Below, piece after piece: positions 23,183 to 30,317 of a stretch of 30,317 bases of DNA. Numbering within the stretch: the stretch's first letter is position 1; every line of letters starts with the position of its first letter. The DNA comes from UBA3206 sp963623875 (lineage in GTDB: Bacteria; Bacillota_I; Bacilli_A; Acholeplasmatales; Anaeroplasmataceae). A program made the translations under genes and the position numbers. The stretch is taken from contig CAVFNL010000035.1 of assembly GCA_963623875.1 (NCBI GenBank), positions 1-30,317 on the forward strand, given 5' to 3'. The notes under the pieces are model-generated. The model saw nothing but the letters and a program-made list of their open reading frames with translations. It did not search any database and was not told the DNA's origin.

Positions 23183-23797
23183 TTAAATCAAGTTAGAAAA
23201 AATTAATTTTAGATAATTATAACAATATGAATAAGGGTTAAGGCAATAATGCATATTAACAGTTTCCATAGCTTCAACTTGAACTTTATTAGGGTGAATC
23301 ATGGGGTCAAGACCATGAGTCAACATAAATAATGCATCAATAATTGTTCTAATAACACTTTTATCTGTGTTAGAATAAGCATTGTAAAATGATTCTTCAA
23401 GTTCTTTGAATGGTTTTACAAAATTAGATTTAAATTTGATTAAACTATCAAGAGATGCATGAGTTTCAATGTCTATTAAATACGAAGAGATAATATGTAG
23501 TAATTTAGTATGATTTAAATATATATCAGTAATGCTTTTTGCAATATCTCCTTTTGATTTTATTGCATTAGTTAATTCGCTTAGAAAAGATAAATAGTCA
23601 CTTTTTAAAATATCAAGCATTATTTCTTCTTTACAATTGTAATAACAATAAAGAGAAGACCTTGCTATAGATATATTTTCGCTTATTGTTTTCATTGAAA
23701 TATCTTTATAATCCATGCAATCAAGCATTTTAGATACCTCGGTTATAATTTCTTGTTTTCTTAAATTTATTTGTTCACAAGTTGTTGCACGTTTCAT
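23183..23797 (-). CDS. TetR/AcrR-family transcriptional regulator
   Basis: 204 aa from the ATG at 23797 (minus strand). AGAGGTG lies just before it; a longer frame begins with a GTG inside that ribosome site. The N-terminal helix-turn-helix is clear (about residues 15-60: RKQEIITEVSKMLDCMDYKDISMKTISENISIARSSLYCYYNCKEE), with the Tyr-rich end of the recognition helix typical of TetR proteins. The C-terminal 140 residues are the helical ligand-binding and dimer domain; the ligand is unknown. It is divergent from a flavodoxin gene, and two palindromes in the shared region are its likely operators, so it probably represses both itself and the flavodoxin. Confidence 0.9.
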   Translation of the reverse strand: MKRATTCEQINLRKQEIITEVSKMLDCMDYKDISMKTISENISIARSSLYCYYNCKEEIMLDILKSDYLSFLSELTNAIKSKGDIAKSITDIYLNHTKLLHIISSYLIDIETHASLDSLIKFKSNFVKPFKELEESFYNAYSNTDKSVIRTIIDALFMLTHGLDPMIHPNKVQVEAMETVNMHYCLNPYSYCYNYLKLIFSNLI

Positions 23798-23821
23798 CTT
23801 AAACACCTCTGATTTTTAAAC

Positions 23822-23894
23822 ATTATAATTTATTATTGACACAGTGTCAAATAAGAACTACAATACAATTGTTGACATACTGTCAGTAAGGAGG
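23822..23894. promoter_or_regulatory. Divergent promoters with two palindromic TetR operators
   Basis: Operator 1, TTGACACAGTGTCAA (23836-23850), is a perfect palindrome. Its left half is the -35 (TTGACA) of the flavodoxin promoter, with -10 TACAAT at 23859-23864 after 17 bases. Its right half, read on the minus strand, is the -35 of the TetR promoter, with TATAAT (plus strand 23822-23827) also after 17 bases. Operator 2, TTGACATACTGTCAG (23872-23886), lies at the flavodoxin transcription start. AAGGAGG (23888-23894) is the flavodoxin ribosome site. Confidence 0.85.
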
Positions 23895-23900
23895 AATATA

Positions 23901-24395
23901 ATGCAATCATTGATTATTTATTTTTCAAGACCAAATGATAGTTATACAAATAAAGGTAATACTGAGGTTGTGGCAGAAGAGATAGCTAGACTTACAAATG
24001 GATATTTATTTAAATGTGATCCTATAATACCTTATTCATTAGATTTCAAAAAATGCATCATTGAAGCAAAACAAAAGAAGGATAATAACGAAAGGCCTGA
24101 ACTTAAAGAATATTTGAGTGATATACATGAATACGATGTTATTTATATAGGAGGACCTATATATTTTGCTGAATATCCGTATGAAATATATAGCATGTTA
24201 GATAGATTAGATTTTAGTGGAAAAATTGTAAGACCATTCTCAACTCATGAGGGTAGTGTATTTGGGAAAGTAATAGAAGTATTAAGAAATAAATGCGATG
24301 GCGCAATTATTAAACAAGGACTTGCACTTAGAGGTAGTCTTGTAAACGAAGAAATTTCAAAAAAAATTATCAAAGAATGGGTAATGAATTTATAA
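23901..24395 (+). CDS. Flavodoxin-like protein
   Basis: 164 aa from ATG 23901, fixed by AAGGAGG 6 bases upstream; an upstream in-frame GTG (23844) lies in the operator. SLIIYFSRPNDSYTNKGNTEVVAEEIA is the flavodoxin strand 1, phosphate-binding loop and helix, and YDVIYIGGPIYFAEYP forms the second FMN-binding region. The family is of the flavodoxin_4 type, small FMN proteins in electron transfer or quinone/electrophile reduction. Control by the divergent TetR protein suggests induction by a toxic or redox-active small molecule; this is inference. A terminator lies downstream. Confidence 0.88.
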   Translation: MQSLIIYFSRPNDSYTNKGNTEVVAEEIARLTNGYLFKCDPIIPYSLDFKKCIIEAKQKKDNNERPELKEYLSDIHEYDVIYIGGPIYFAEYPYEIYSMLDRLDFSGKIVRPFSTHEGSVFGKVIEVLRNKCDGAIIKQGLALRGSLVNEEISKKIIKEWVMNL

Positions 24396-24476
24396 TATTA
24401 ATTTGTTATGACTCTTAACTTAAAATAGATGATTAAAAAATATAAATTTAAAGCCTTACCGAAAATAATATAATAT

Positions 24477-24506
24477 AGCGGAATAATGTTTATGTTCCGC
24501 TTTTTT
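24477..24506 (+). terminator. Terminator after the flavodoxin gene
   Basis: AGCGGAA (24477-24483) / TTCCGCT (24495-24501) with an 11-base loop and six T. Between the flavodoxin stop and this hairpin I see no gene. Confidence 0.85.
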
Positions 24507-24600
24507 AATTTATTTTTATAAATCTATTTTAAGTATAAGTATGTTGTCTACAATATAGTTTCTATATGATTTATCGATTGATAAAATTTAATATATTTTA

Positions 24601-24653
24601 TTTACCACATTTATTAATAATGTTAAAATACAACTATATATTTAATGGGGTGG
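24601..24653 (+). promoter_or_regulatory. Promoter region of the YhaO/YhaN-type operon
   Basis: Two readings are possible. TTTACC (24601-24606), 17 bases, TGT-TAAAAT (24624-24629); or TTAATA (24614-24619), 17 bases, TATATT (24637-24642). In the second, GGTGG (24649-24653) follows the -10 at 7 bases, as at 12592, 18370 and 29183. The GTG start is at 24658. Confidence 0.5.
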
Positions 24654-24657
24654 TTTT

Positions 24658-25689
24658 GTGAAAATTATACATTTTGCGGATTTGCATATAGGCTCAAAAT
24701 TTGAGCGAATGCCAAAAGAGGTAAAAGATATGCTTAATACTAAATTAAGAAATGCCTTTACAGAAGTTATAGCATATGCTAAAAAAAATAATATTAATAC
24801 TATACTTATGTGTGGAGATATTTTTGATAAAAATGCTGTTTTATTAAACGATAAAAAGTTTTTTTATGATTCTATTATGCTAAATCCTGAAATTGATTTT
24901 TATTACATAAGAGGAAATCATGATAAAACATCAAAGTATAATTGCGAAATAGAAAATCTTCATACTTTTTCATCAATAACTTCATATACTAAAGATGATG
25001 TAAGAATTATAGGGTATGAATCTTGTGATGATAATTCATTGCTTTATGATTACAATCCTTTTACAACAGATAAGTATAATATACTGATGCTACATGCGGA
25101 TATTTTTAACTCAAGGGATAAAAACTTTATTGATTTAAAAAAACTAACTGATAAAAATATTAATTATTTTGCATTAGGCCATATCCATAAGAGGCAAGAA
25201 GGGATTATAAAAAATGCATTGTATGAATATCCTGGATGTTTAGTAGGACGTGGATTTGATGAAGATGGAGAGAAAGGTTTTTTAGTATTAGATACAGATT
25301 TAAATAAAACATCATTTCATAAATTATCAAGTATCATTTTTGAAAAATATGATATTGATGTGACAAATAAAAATGAAGTTTTAATTAAAAAAGAAATTAG
25401 TGATTTACTAGGTCATAAGAATAATTTTATTACAGAGGTTAAACTCTTTGGAAAGACTGATTTTGAAATAGACGTGTTAGATTTAGAAAACACATTTAAA
25501 GATTTAAGATATTATTTTGTTGTAAAAAACCAATCAAATCTTAAATTAAATTATAATTTTAATGAGCATGAAAATTCACTTAGAAATATGTTTATTAACA
25601 AAGTCCTTGAAAATAAAGATTTAACTGATGAGGAAAAAGAAAAAGTAATAACATACGGATTAACTAAATTAATGAAGGAGGAAGAATAA
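24658..25689 (+). CDS. SbcD/YhaO-type metallophosphoesterase (DNA exonuclease subunit)
   Basis: 343 aa from GTG 24658 (GGGGTGG upstream). All phosphoesterase motifs of the Mre11/SbcD class are present: DLH at 8-10, CGDIFD with Asp54, RGNHD at 85-89, LHAD with His146 and GHIH with His175 and His177. These ligate two metal ions. The C-terminal part is the capping domain, ending in charged helices. It is shorter than classic SbcD and matches the Bacillus YhaO type. It is followed one base later by its ATPase partner, as in sbcDC and yhaON operons. Likely role: processing DNA ends, hairpins or protein-blocked ends in repair. Confidence 0.93.
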   Translation: MKIIHFADLHIGSKFERMPKEVKDMLNTKLRNAFTEVIAYAKKNNINTILMCGDIFDKNAVLLNDKKFFYDSIMLNPEIDFYYIRGNHDKTSKYNCEIENLHTFSSITSYTKDDVRIIGYESCDDNSLLYDYNPFTTDKYNILMLHADIFNSRDKNFIDLKKLTDKNINYFALGHIHKRQEGIIKNALYEYPGCLVGRGFDEDGEKGFLVLDTDLNKTSFHKLSSIIFEKYDIDVTNKNEVLIKKEISDLLGHKNNFITEVKLFGKTDFEIDVLDLENTFKDLRYYFVVKNQSNLKLNYNFNEHENSLRNMFINKVLENKDLTDEEKEKVITYGLTKLMKEEE

Positions 25690-25690
25690 A

Positions 25691-28330
25691 ATGCGTATTT
25701 TAAGATGCAATATTATAAATTTTGGTTGTTACTCCTTAAAAACATTTGATTTTAATTCTGGACTTAATTCTTTTTGCCTTAATAATGGAGAAGGTAAAAC
25801 AACACTTGCATCTTTCATAAAAGCTATGTTTTATTCGCTTGAAAAATCAAGCAAAACATCATATGAGCGAAAGCATTACAAACCATACTTAGGGGGTCTT
25901 TATGGGGGCTCAATTGAGATAGAATTAGGTAAAAAATATTATAGAATAGAAAGAACATTTGAAGATTCACCAACAAATGATACATTAAAAATTTATGATG
26001 AAAATGGAAATATGTATAATGAAATATTAAATACTCCTTTATCTTCACTTCAAGGTGAATCATCAAAAAGGCTTGGTGAATTAATCTTTGGTATTGATGT
26101 TATGTCATTTGAGAAGTGTAATTTCATTTCATCAAATGATTTAGATTTTTCATCTAGTGAATCTATAAAAATGAAAATAGGTAATATTGTTGTAAATAAA
26201 GATAAAGAAAATTCTTATGAGGATACAGTCTATTCAATTAAAAATTTTGATTTAAGAGCAAAATCACCAACTAAAAAAAATGAAAATGCATATCCTTATC
26301 AAATATCTTTTTTAGAAAAAAAGATTTCTGAAAAGCAAAATGAAATAAAAGAATTAGATAAATTAGAAGAAAACCTTGAAAAACTATATGAAGATAGAAA
26401 CAAAATTCTTGAAGAAATAAAAGAAATAGAAAATGATCAAAAAGAATTATCTATAATCAATACAAAAAAAGGTATGCTTGAGGTTGTACGTAAGTATGAG
26501 AATGATATTTTAAATGAAGAAAATAATATAAATTTCATAAAAGAAAAATACAACTATAATTTACTAACAGAAGATGAAGTAAATTGTGCTACTAAGTATA
26601 TTGAAAATTATAATTCTTTAACTACTAAAATCCTAGAATTAGAAATCAGTGAACAAGATATTAAAAGACTAAATGAACTAGAAGGAAATTTAATATCAAA
26701 AAATGATTATGATATTCTTTATGATGCTAATAGTAAGATTAATAATTTAACATGTACCAATCTTATTTTAGTTGATTTAGAGGAATTTAATAATTTAAAA
26801 CAAAAATTTGATGGTAAAGAATTAAATGATGAAATAGATGCTATATATTATTCATATCAAACTTTAGTTAAACAAAATGATTATAGGCTTGATATTAGAT
26901 ATCCTTTAGAAGATGAAATCAAAAATATAGGAAATAAAATATGTGAATATGATAAATTGAATTTAAAACTTCAAAATTTTAAGCAATCGTATAATAAAGG
27001 TTTATTTATTAAATTTATTTTAATAATTATCACATTAGGTATATATTTAATATTTTTAATAAATAAGAAGAATAAATATTTGCATGATGTAAAAAATATG
27101 GAAACTAATTTAAATAATATAAAAAATGAGTTAGATGCATTATTTAGAAAATACAATATAGAAAATGGCTCTTATCAAGAACAATATAGAATTTTAAAAA
27201 ATATGGCATCAACTGCACAAACAATAGAAACGCAAAAAAATGATTTACTTACATATTTTTCACGTTTCGGATATTTAAATTTAGACATTGATAAAATTTA
27301 TTCTAAATATAAAAAAGATTTAGAAGCGTATAAAACTATATCTTTTGACGTTAAACGTAATGAAGAAACAGAAAATAAGATTAAAGAAAGTGAAGCTGTA
27401 CAATTAGATTTAATAAATGAAATTTTAAACAAATATAATTTAAGGAAAAGAGATAATTTTAAAGCGCAACTTTTAAATATAGAAGAAGATATTGAATTTT
27501 ATAAAAAATATAATCCAATTTATTTAAACAAAAAAGAAATTGATTTAAAGATTACTGATTGTATAAATAAAATTAAAACTATTTTGAATGTTCATAATAT
27601 TTGTGTAGATGGTGATGTAATAATTACTATAAATAGTGCTATAAAAGATTTTAAAAAGTATAAAGAATCAAATGAAAACAGAATAAAATATATAGATGAA
27701 AAAAATAAATATATAAAAGATAATAACCTTGAGGCGTTTGCTATAATTGATGGGGCAAAAAAAGAAAAAGATTTGCAGGAGAATCATACTAAAAAAAGTT
27801 TAGAACTAAATAATAAAGAAGAAGAAATCAGGCAAAATGAAACAAATATTGCAAGAAAAGATTCTCTTCAGGATGAAATATTAATAAATATGGATTTAAT
27901 AGAGGAGTATAAAGAAAAAATAAGGATTGCAGAAATTGCGTTAAAATCCTTAGAAGAAGCTCATAGTGATATGGACTTTAAATATATATCTCCAATAAAA
28001 AATTCATTTATTTCATATGCTAAAAGAATGTATGAGAAAATAGGATGTAATGTTGTAATGAATTATGATTACGAAATAAAATATGATGTTTCAGGTCAAT
28101 TGCATAGCACTAAAGATTTATCGGATGGTGAAAGAACAATAATGATGTTAGCATTAAGGTTTGCAGTATTAGATTCGATGTATAAGAATCATGATGTACC
28201 TATTGTATTTGATGATCCTTTTGATTCGCTTGATGAAGAAAAACTTAATAATGCGATAGATGTGATTAAAAAATTAGCTATAGATTGGCAGATTATCTAT
28301 TTTACATGCCATAAAAGCAGAAAAATATAA
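25691..28330 (+). CDS. SbcC/YhaN-type ATPase with long coiled coil and a central hydrophobic segment
   Basis: 879 aa. Walker A NNGEGKTT at 31-38, signature SDGERT at 811-816 and Walker B IVFDDPFDSLDEE at 838-850 form the split ABC-type head of SMC/Rad50-like proteins. Between them lie long Lys/Glu-rich coiled coils (about 190-430 and 465-760). No CxxC zinc hook is seen; instead residues 437-456 are a strongly hydrophobic stretch (KFILIIITLGIYLIFLI) followed by lysines, which I recall as a trait of YhaN-type proteins and which implies membrane association or hydrophobic dimerisation at the apex. It begins one base after the nuclease gene, with GGAGGAAG upstream. Together they should form an ATP-dependent nuclease complex. 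Confidence 0.92.
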   Translation: MRILRCNIINFGCYSLKTFDFNSGLNSFCLNNGEGKTTLASFIKAMFYSLEKSSKTSYERKHYKPYLGGLYGGSIEIELGKKYYRIERTFEDSPTNDTLKIYDENGNMYNEILNTPLSSLQGESSKRLGELIFGIDVMSFEKCNFISSNDLDFSSSESIKMKIGNIVVNKDKENSYEDTVYSIKNFDLRAKSPTKKNENAYPYQISFLEKKISEKQNEIKELDKLEENLEKLYEDRNKILEEIKEIENDQKELSIINTKKGMLEVVRKYENDILNEENNINFIKEKYNYNLLTEDEVNCATKYIENYNSLTTKILELEISEQDIKRLNELEGNLISKNDYDILYDANSKINNLTCTNLILVDLEEFNNLKQKFDGKELNDEIDAIYYSYQTLVKQNDYRLDIRYPLEDEIKNIGNKICEYDKLNLKLQNFKQSYNKGLFIKFILIIITLGIYLIFLINKKNKYLHDVKNMETNLNNIKNELDALFRKYNIENGSYQEQYRILKNMASTAQTIETQKNDLLTYFSRFGYLNLDIDKIYSKYKKDLEAYKTISFDVKRNEETENKIKESEAVQLDLINEILNKYNLRKRDNFKAQLLNIEEDIEFYKKYNPIYLNKKEIDLKITDCINKIKTILNVHNICVDGDVIITINSAIKDFKKYKESNENRIKYIDEKNKYIKDNNLEAFAIIDGAKKEKDLQENHTKKSLELNNKEEEIRQNETNIARKDSLQDEILINMDLIEEYKEKIRIAEIALKSLEEAHSDMDFKYISPIKNSFISYAKRMYEKIGCNVVMNYDYEIKYDVSGQLHSTKDLSDGERTIMMLALRFAVLDSMYKNHDVPIVFDDPFDSLDEEKLNNAIDVIKKLAIDWQIIYFTCHKSRKI

Positions 28331-28355
28331 TTAATTATATGTAACGCTTGATGTT

Positions 28356-28394
28356 TTAGAAAACAAATAAATTTCTAATGTTTTTTTATTTTTT
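28356..28394 (+). terminator. Weak A+T-rich terminator after the YhaN-type gene
   Basis: TTAGAAA (28356-28362) / TTTCTAA (28372-28378) with a 9-base loop, followed by seven T and another T run. The stem has a single G-C pair, so efficiency is doubtful. Confidence 0.45.
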
Positions 28395-28405
28395 TAAAAC
28401 ATAAT

Positions 28406-28804
28406 ATGTTTGGACTTGGAGAGCCTAATATAAATTATAAAAAGTATTTTTTAGGCCAATCTTATTTAAATCCTCTTACAGATGCTAAGAATGGAATGTT
28501 TTTAGCAAATGTAGTGTTTGAGCCAGGATGTAGAAATAATTGGCATATTCATCATGCAAGATGCGATGGTGGCCAAATCTTAATATGCACTGCAGGAGAA
28601 GGTTGGTATCAAGAAGAAGGTAAGGATGCGGTAAGTTTAAAAGAAAGAAAGGTTATTGTGGTTCCTGCAAATGTTAAACATTGGCATGGAACTAAAAAAG
28701 ATAGTTGGTTTTCTCATATCGCAGTAGAAGTTGTGGGAGAAGATACTACTAATGAGTGGTGTGAAGTACTTAGCAATTTTGAATATAATAAACTAGAGGG
28801 TTAA
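28406..28804 (+). CDS. Cupin-domain protein
   Basis: 132 aa. A single small beta-barrel: FEPGCRNNWHIHHARCDGGQILICTAGEGWYQEEG is the first cupin motif with metal-ligand histidines (WHIHH), and VPANVKHWHG the second. It belongs to the small mononuclear cupin group commonly encoded beside carboxymuconolactone-decarboxylase-like genes. The gene 8 bases downstream is of that kind. The true reaction is unknown. No Shine-Dalgarno is visible before ATG 28406; the upstream sequence is almost pure A and T, with a TAAAAC or CATAAT box right before the ATG, so initiation may be leaderless or A/U-driven. Confidence 0.88.
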   Translation: MFGLGEPNINYKKYFLGQSYLNPLTDAKNGMFLANVVFEPGCRNNWHIHHARCDGGQILICTAGEGWYQEEGKDAVSLKERKVIVVPANVKHWHGTKKDSWFSHIAVEVVGEDTTNEWCEVLSNFEYNKLEG

Positions 28805-28811
28805 TATAGGT

Positions 28812-29237
28812 ATGGAAAAAATCAAACATACATCAGGAAGAGATAAATTAGGAGAATTTGCGCCTGAATTTGCACATTTTAATGATGATATATTATTTGG
28901 TGAAAATTGGAATAACAATGATATTGATTTAAAGACAAGATGTATTATTAAAGTTGTTCATTTAGTATCTATGGGAAATATAGATTCATCTTTAGAATAT
29001 CATCTTTTAAATTGTAAAAAGTATGGTATAACACAAAAAGAAATAAAAGGCATAATAACACATATTGCGTTTTATGTGGGGTGGCCTAAAGTATGGGCCG
29101 CATTTAATATGGCTAAAAAATTGGTGCGAATAAATCAAGATAATCTTCCACCTATTGTGTTTGAAGATTATTTTTTTAATAGTATAATAATTTTGGTGGT
29201 AAAATGGAAATTAAAGAAGGATATATTAAATATTTAG
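28812..29237 (+). CDS. Carboxymuconolactone decarboxylase-like (AhpD-fold) protein with a C-terminal extension
   Basis: 141 aa. The helical CMD core is clear: LKTRCIIKVVHLVSMGNIDSSLEYHLLNCKKYGITQKEIKGIITHIAFYVGWPKVWAAFNMAKK. The CxxC pair of AhpD-type reductases is absent (the region reads SSLEYHL), so it is the non-peroxidase branch. After the usual end of the domain (about residue 105) come 36 further residues including a hydrophobic run (FFNSIIILVVKW). This tail overlaps the next gene's promoter and first 34 bases, and may be a run-on created by loss of the original stop. The cupin plus CMD pair often occurs in operons with hydrolases or oxidoreductases; the substrate is unknown. Confidence 0.85.
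   Translation: MEKIKHTSGRDKLGEFAPEFAHFNDDILFGENWNNNDIDLKTRCIIKVVHLVSMGNIDSSLEYHLLNCKKYGITQKEIKGIITHIAFYVGWPKVWAAFNMAKKLVRINQDNLPPIVFEDYFFNSIIILVVKWKLKKDILNI
29161..29200 (+). promoter_or_regulatory. Internal promoter and shifted Shine-Dalgarno of the iminopeptidase gene
   Basis: TTGAAG (29161-29166), 16 bases, TATAAT (29183-29188), all inside the 3' end of the CMD-like gene. GGTGGT (29195-29200) starts 7 bases after the -10 and ends 3 bases before ATG 29204, as in the rlmD leader. Confidence 0.6.
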
Positions 29238-30091
29238 ATTATAAAACATACTATCGCATAGTAAATCCAAAAGGATGTAAAACACCACTTGTTATGTTAC
29301 ATGGAGGACCTGGTTCTACGCATAATTCTTTTGAACTGTTTGATAGTCTAGCCTTTGAAATGGATAGACCTATTTTAATGTATGACCAAATAGGTTGTGG
29401 AAATTCTATTATAGAAAAAGGGCATAAAGAACTTTGGAACAAAAAAGTGTGGGCAGAAGAATTAATTAATTTAAGAGAAAAATTGGATTTAAAAGAAATT
29501 CATCTTTTAGGACACTCTTGGGGTGGAATGCTTGCGATAATATACATGTGCGATTATATGCCAGAAGGCATAAAATCATTAACATTATCATCAACACTTT
29601 CAAGTGCTAAACTATGGGAAGAAGAAACACATAGACTTATTGATTTAATTGATCCTAAGGTTAAAAAAACATTATTAAAGTGTGAAGAGCTAGATGATTT
29701 TTCAAGCAAAGAAGGGACTATTGCATTAGATTATTATTATGATAAATTTGTGTTTAGCACAACAAAATGTGATCCTGAATGCTTAAGAAGGAAAAAGCCG
29801 GATGCAAGTGAATCATATATTACTGCATGGGGGAAATCTGAATTTAAGCCGACGGGTACGCTTAGTGATTATGAATATACTGATAAATTAAAAAATATCA
29901 CAGTACCTGTTCTTATAAATAGTGGAGTTAATGATGAATCGACACCATATCAGAATAAGGTGATGTTTGATGCTATACAATCAAGGATAAAAAAGTGGGT
30001 ATTGTATAAAAATTCAAGACATAGAACTTATTATGAAGATAAGGATAGTTATATGTCTAATTTAAAAGAATTTTTAAATGCCTGTGATTGA
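29204..30091 (+). CDS. Proline iminopeptidase-like alpha/beta hydrolase
   Basis: 295 aa. It shows the S33 peptidase pattern: LHGGPGS (oxyanion region), YDQIGCGNS, the nucleophile elbow GHSWGG, the Asp in NSGVNDESTP and the His in NSRHRTYYED. The DQxGxGxS motif and length (about 295) fit prolyl aminopeptidases, which remove N-terminal proline from peptides, though related amide hydrolases share the pattern. No signal peptide is seen, so it is cytoplasmic. The gene overlaps the CMD-like gene by 34 bases but has its own promoter match; it may be both co-transcribed and separately expressed. A strong terminator follows about 100 bases later. Confidence 0.9.
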   Translation: MEIKEGYIKYLDYKTYYRIVNPKGCKTPLVMLHGGPGSTHNSFELFDSLAFEMDRPILMYDQIGCGNSIIEKGHKELWNKKVWAEELINLREKLDLKEIHLLGHSWGGMLAIIYMCDYMPEGIKSLTLSSTLSSAKLWEEETHRLIDLIDPKVKKTLLKCEELDDFSSKEGTIALDYYYDKFVFSTTKCDPECLRRKKPDASESYITAWGKSEFKPTGTLSDYEYTDKLKNITVPVLINSGVNDESTPYQNKVMFDAIQSRIKKWVLYKNSRHRTYYEDKDSYMSNLKEFLNACD

Positions 30092-30191
30092 TTGTAGGCA
30101 AACATAATCTATAAATTTTCTGACATAATTTTATTAAATAAAACTTTTACGCGCAATTATACTATACAAATTCAATAAAAATATGAAAGCC

Positions 30192-30233
30192 GACCGAGAA
30201 TATCGTTTTAAAACGATACTTTCGGTCTTTTTT
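30192..30233 (+). terminator. Strong terminator with nested palindrome
   Basis: Outer stem GACCGA (30192-30197) / TCGGTC (30222-30227) encloses the perfect palindrome TATCGTTTTAAAACGATA (30201-30218), followed by six T. It ends the iminopeptidase unit and, being symmetric, may also act on the other strand. The last 80 bases of the window hold no gene I can support. Confidence 0.85.
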
Positions 30234-30317
30234 GTCAAAAAAGTTGGTTTTCTTATAAATGTTGAAAGTGTCAAGATAAAATAAACCAGTTTGGTCAGGA
30301 AAAAATGAACCAATTGT

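Noticed and set aside
24658..28330. Nuclease-ATPase pair as a new anti-phage system.
   Set aside because: The motifs and order match the known SbcD/SbcC (YhaO/YhaN) DNA repair pair, with no extra defence gene in the operon.
30241..30317. Possible IS end or next-gene leader: ACCA-GTT-TGGT palindrome (30285-30295) and TTGGTT / AACCAA inverted pieces at the right edge.
   Set aside because: The window stops before any gene, and the repeats are too short to identify an element.

Overview
This is a very A+T-rich chromosomal segment of a Gram-positive (Firmicutes) bacterium. The gene order polA-mutM-coaE-dnaB-dnaI-(T-box)-thrS and the DnaB/DnaI helicase-loading pair point to class Bacilli. TGA is a true stop (polA, mutM, dnaB) and Trp is TGG, so this is not a code-4 mycoplasma. 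Extreme A+T content together with a BspA-like surface protein and ISL3-type transposases suggests a gut-associated member of the Erysipelotrichales / RF39 / Acholeplasma-like lineages; that placement is inference.

Layout. 1-2370: a membrane-anchored degenerate-GGDEF/EAL/PAS c-di-GMP protein between two hairpin terminators. 2371-9926: a co-directional housekeeping block (Sir2 deacylase, YhbY RNA-binding protein, DNA polymerase I, MutM, CoaE, an unrecognised 115-aa protein in the place where nrdR often sits, DnaB, DnaI). 9932-12520: a consensus promoter, threonine T-box leader, thrS and a small membrane protein. 12569-14820: YtxK-like methylase and acetate kinase. 14855-18300: two small membrane proteins of unknown role and a BspA-like leucine-rich-repeat surface protein, the last behind a T14 tract that may make its promoter phase-variable. 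18370-19761: RlmD-type rRNA methyltransferase.

19770-23170 is an accessory 'graveyard' between intact genes: a possible AbiEii-type toxin C-terminus, an intact Phd/RelE-type toxin-antitoxin pair with a palindromic operator on its promoter, a noncoding stretch with degenerate direct repeats, remnants of two different ISL3-type transposases in opposite orientation, and a decayed DUF4143 ATPase fused in frame to the end of one of them. Next, 23183-24506 holds a divergent TetR regulator / flavodoxin pair whose shared promoter region contains two near-identical palindromic operators; a third copy lies beyond the regulator.

24601-30230: an SbcD/SbcC-like (YhaO/YhaN-type) nuclease-ATPase operon, then a cupin, a carboxymuconolactone-decarboxylase-like protein and a proline iminopeptidase, closed by a strong terminator.

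I see no CRISPR array, rRNA, tRNA, origin or intact IS. No clearly new multi-gene system is demonstrable. The most interesting signals are regulatory: a recurrent -10 / Shine-Dalgarno arrangement using GGTGRT at the 5' end of the message, a probable leaderless coaE, the T14 promoter tract, and the triple TetR operator.
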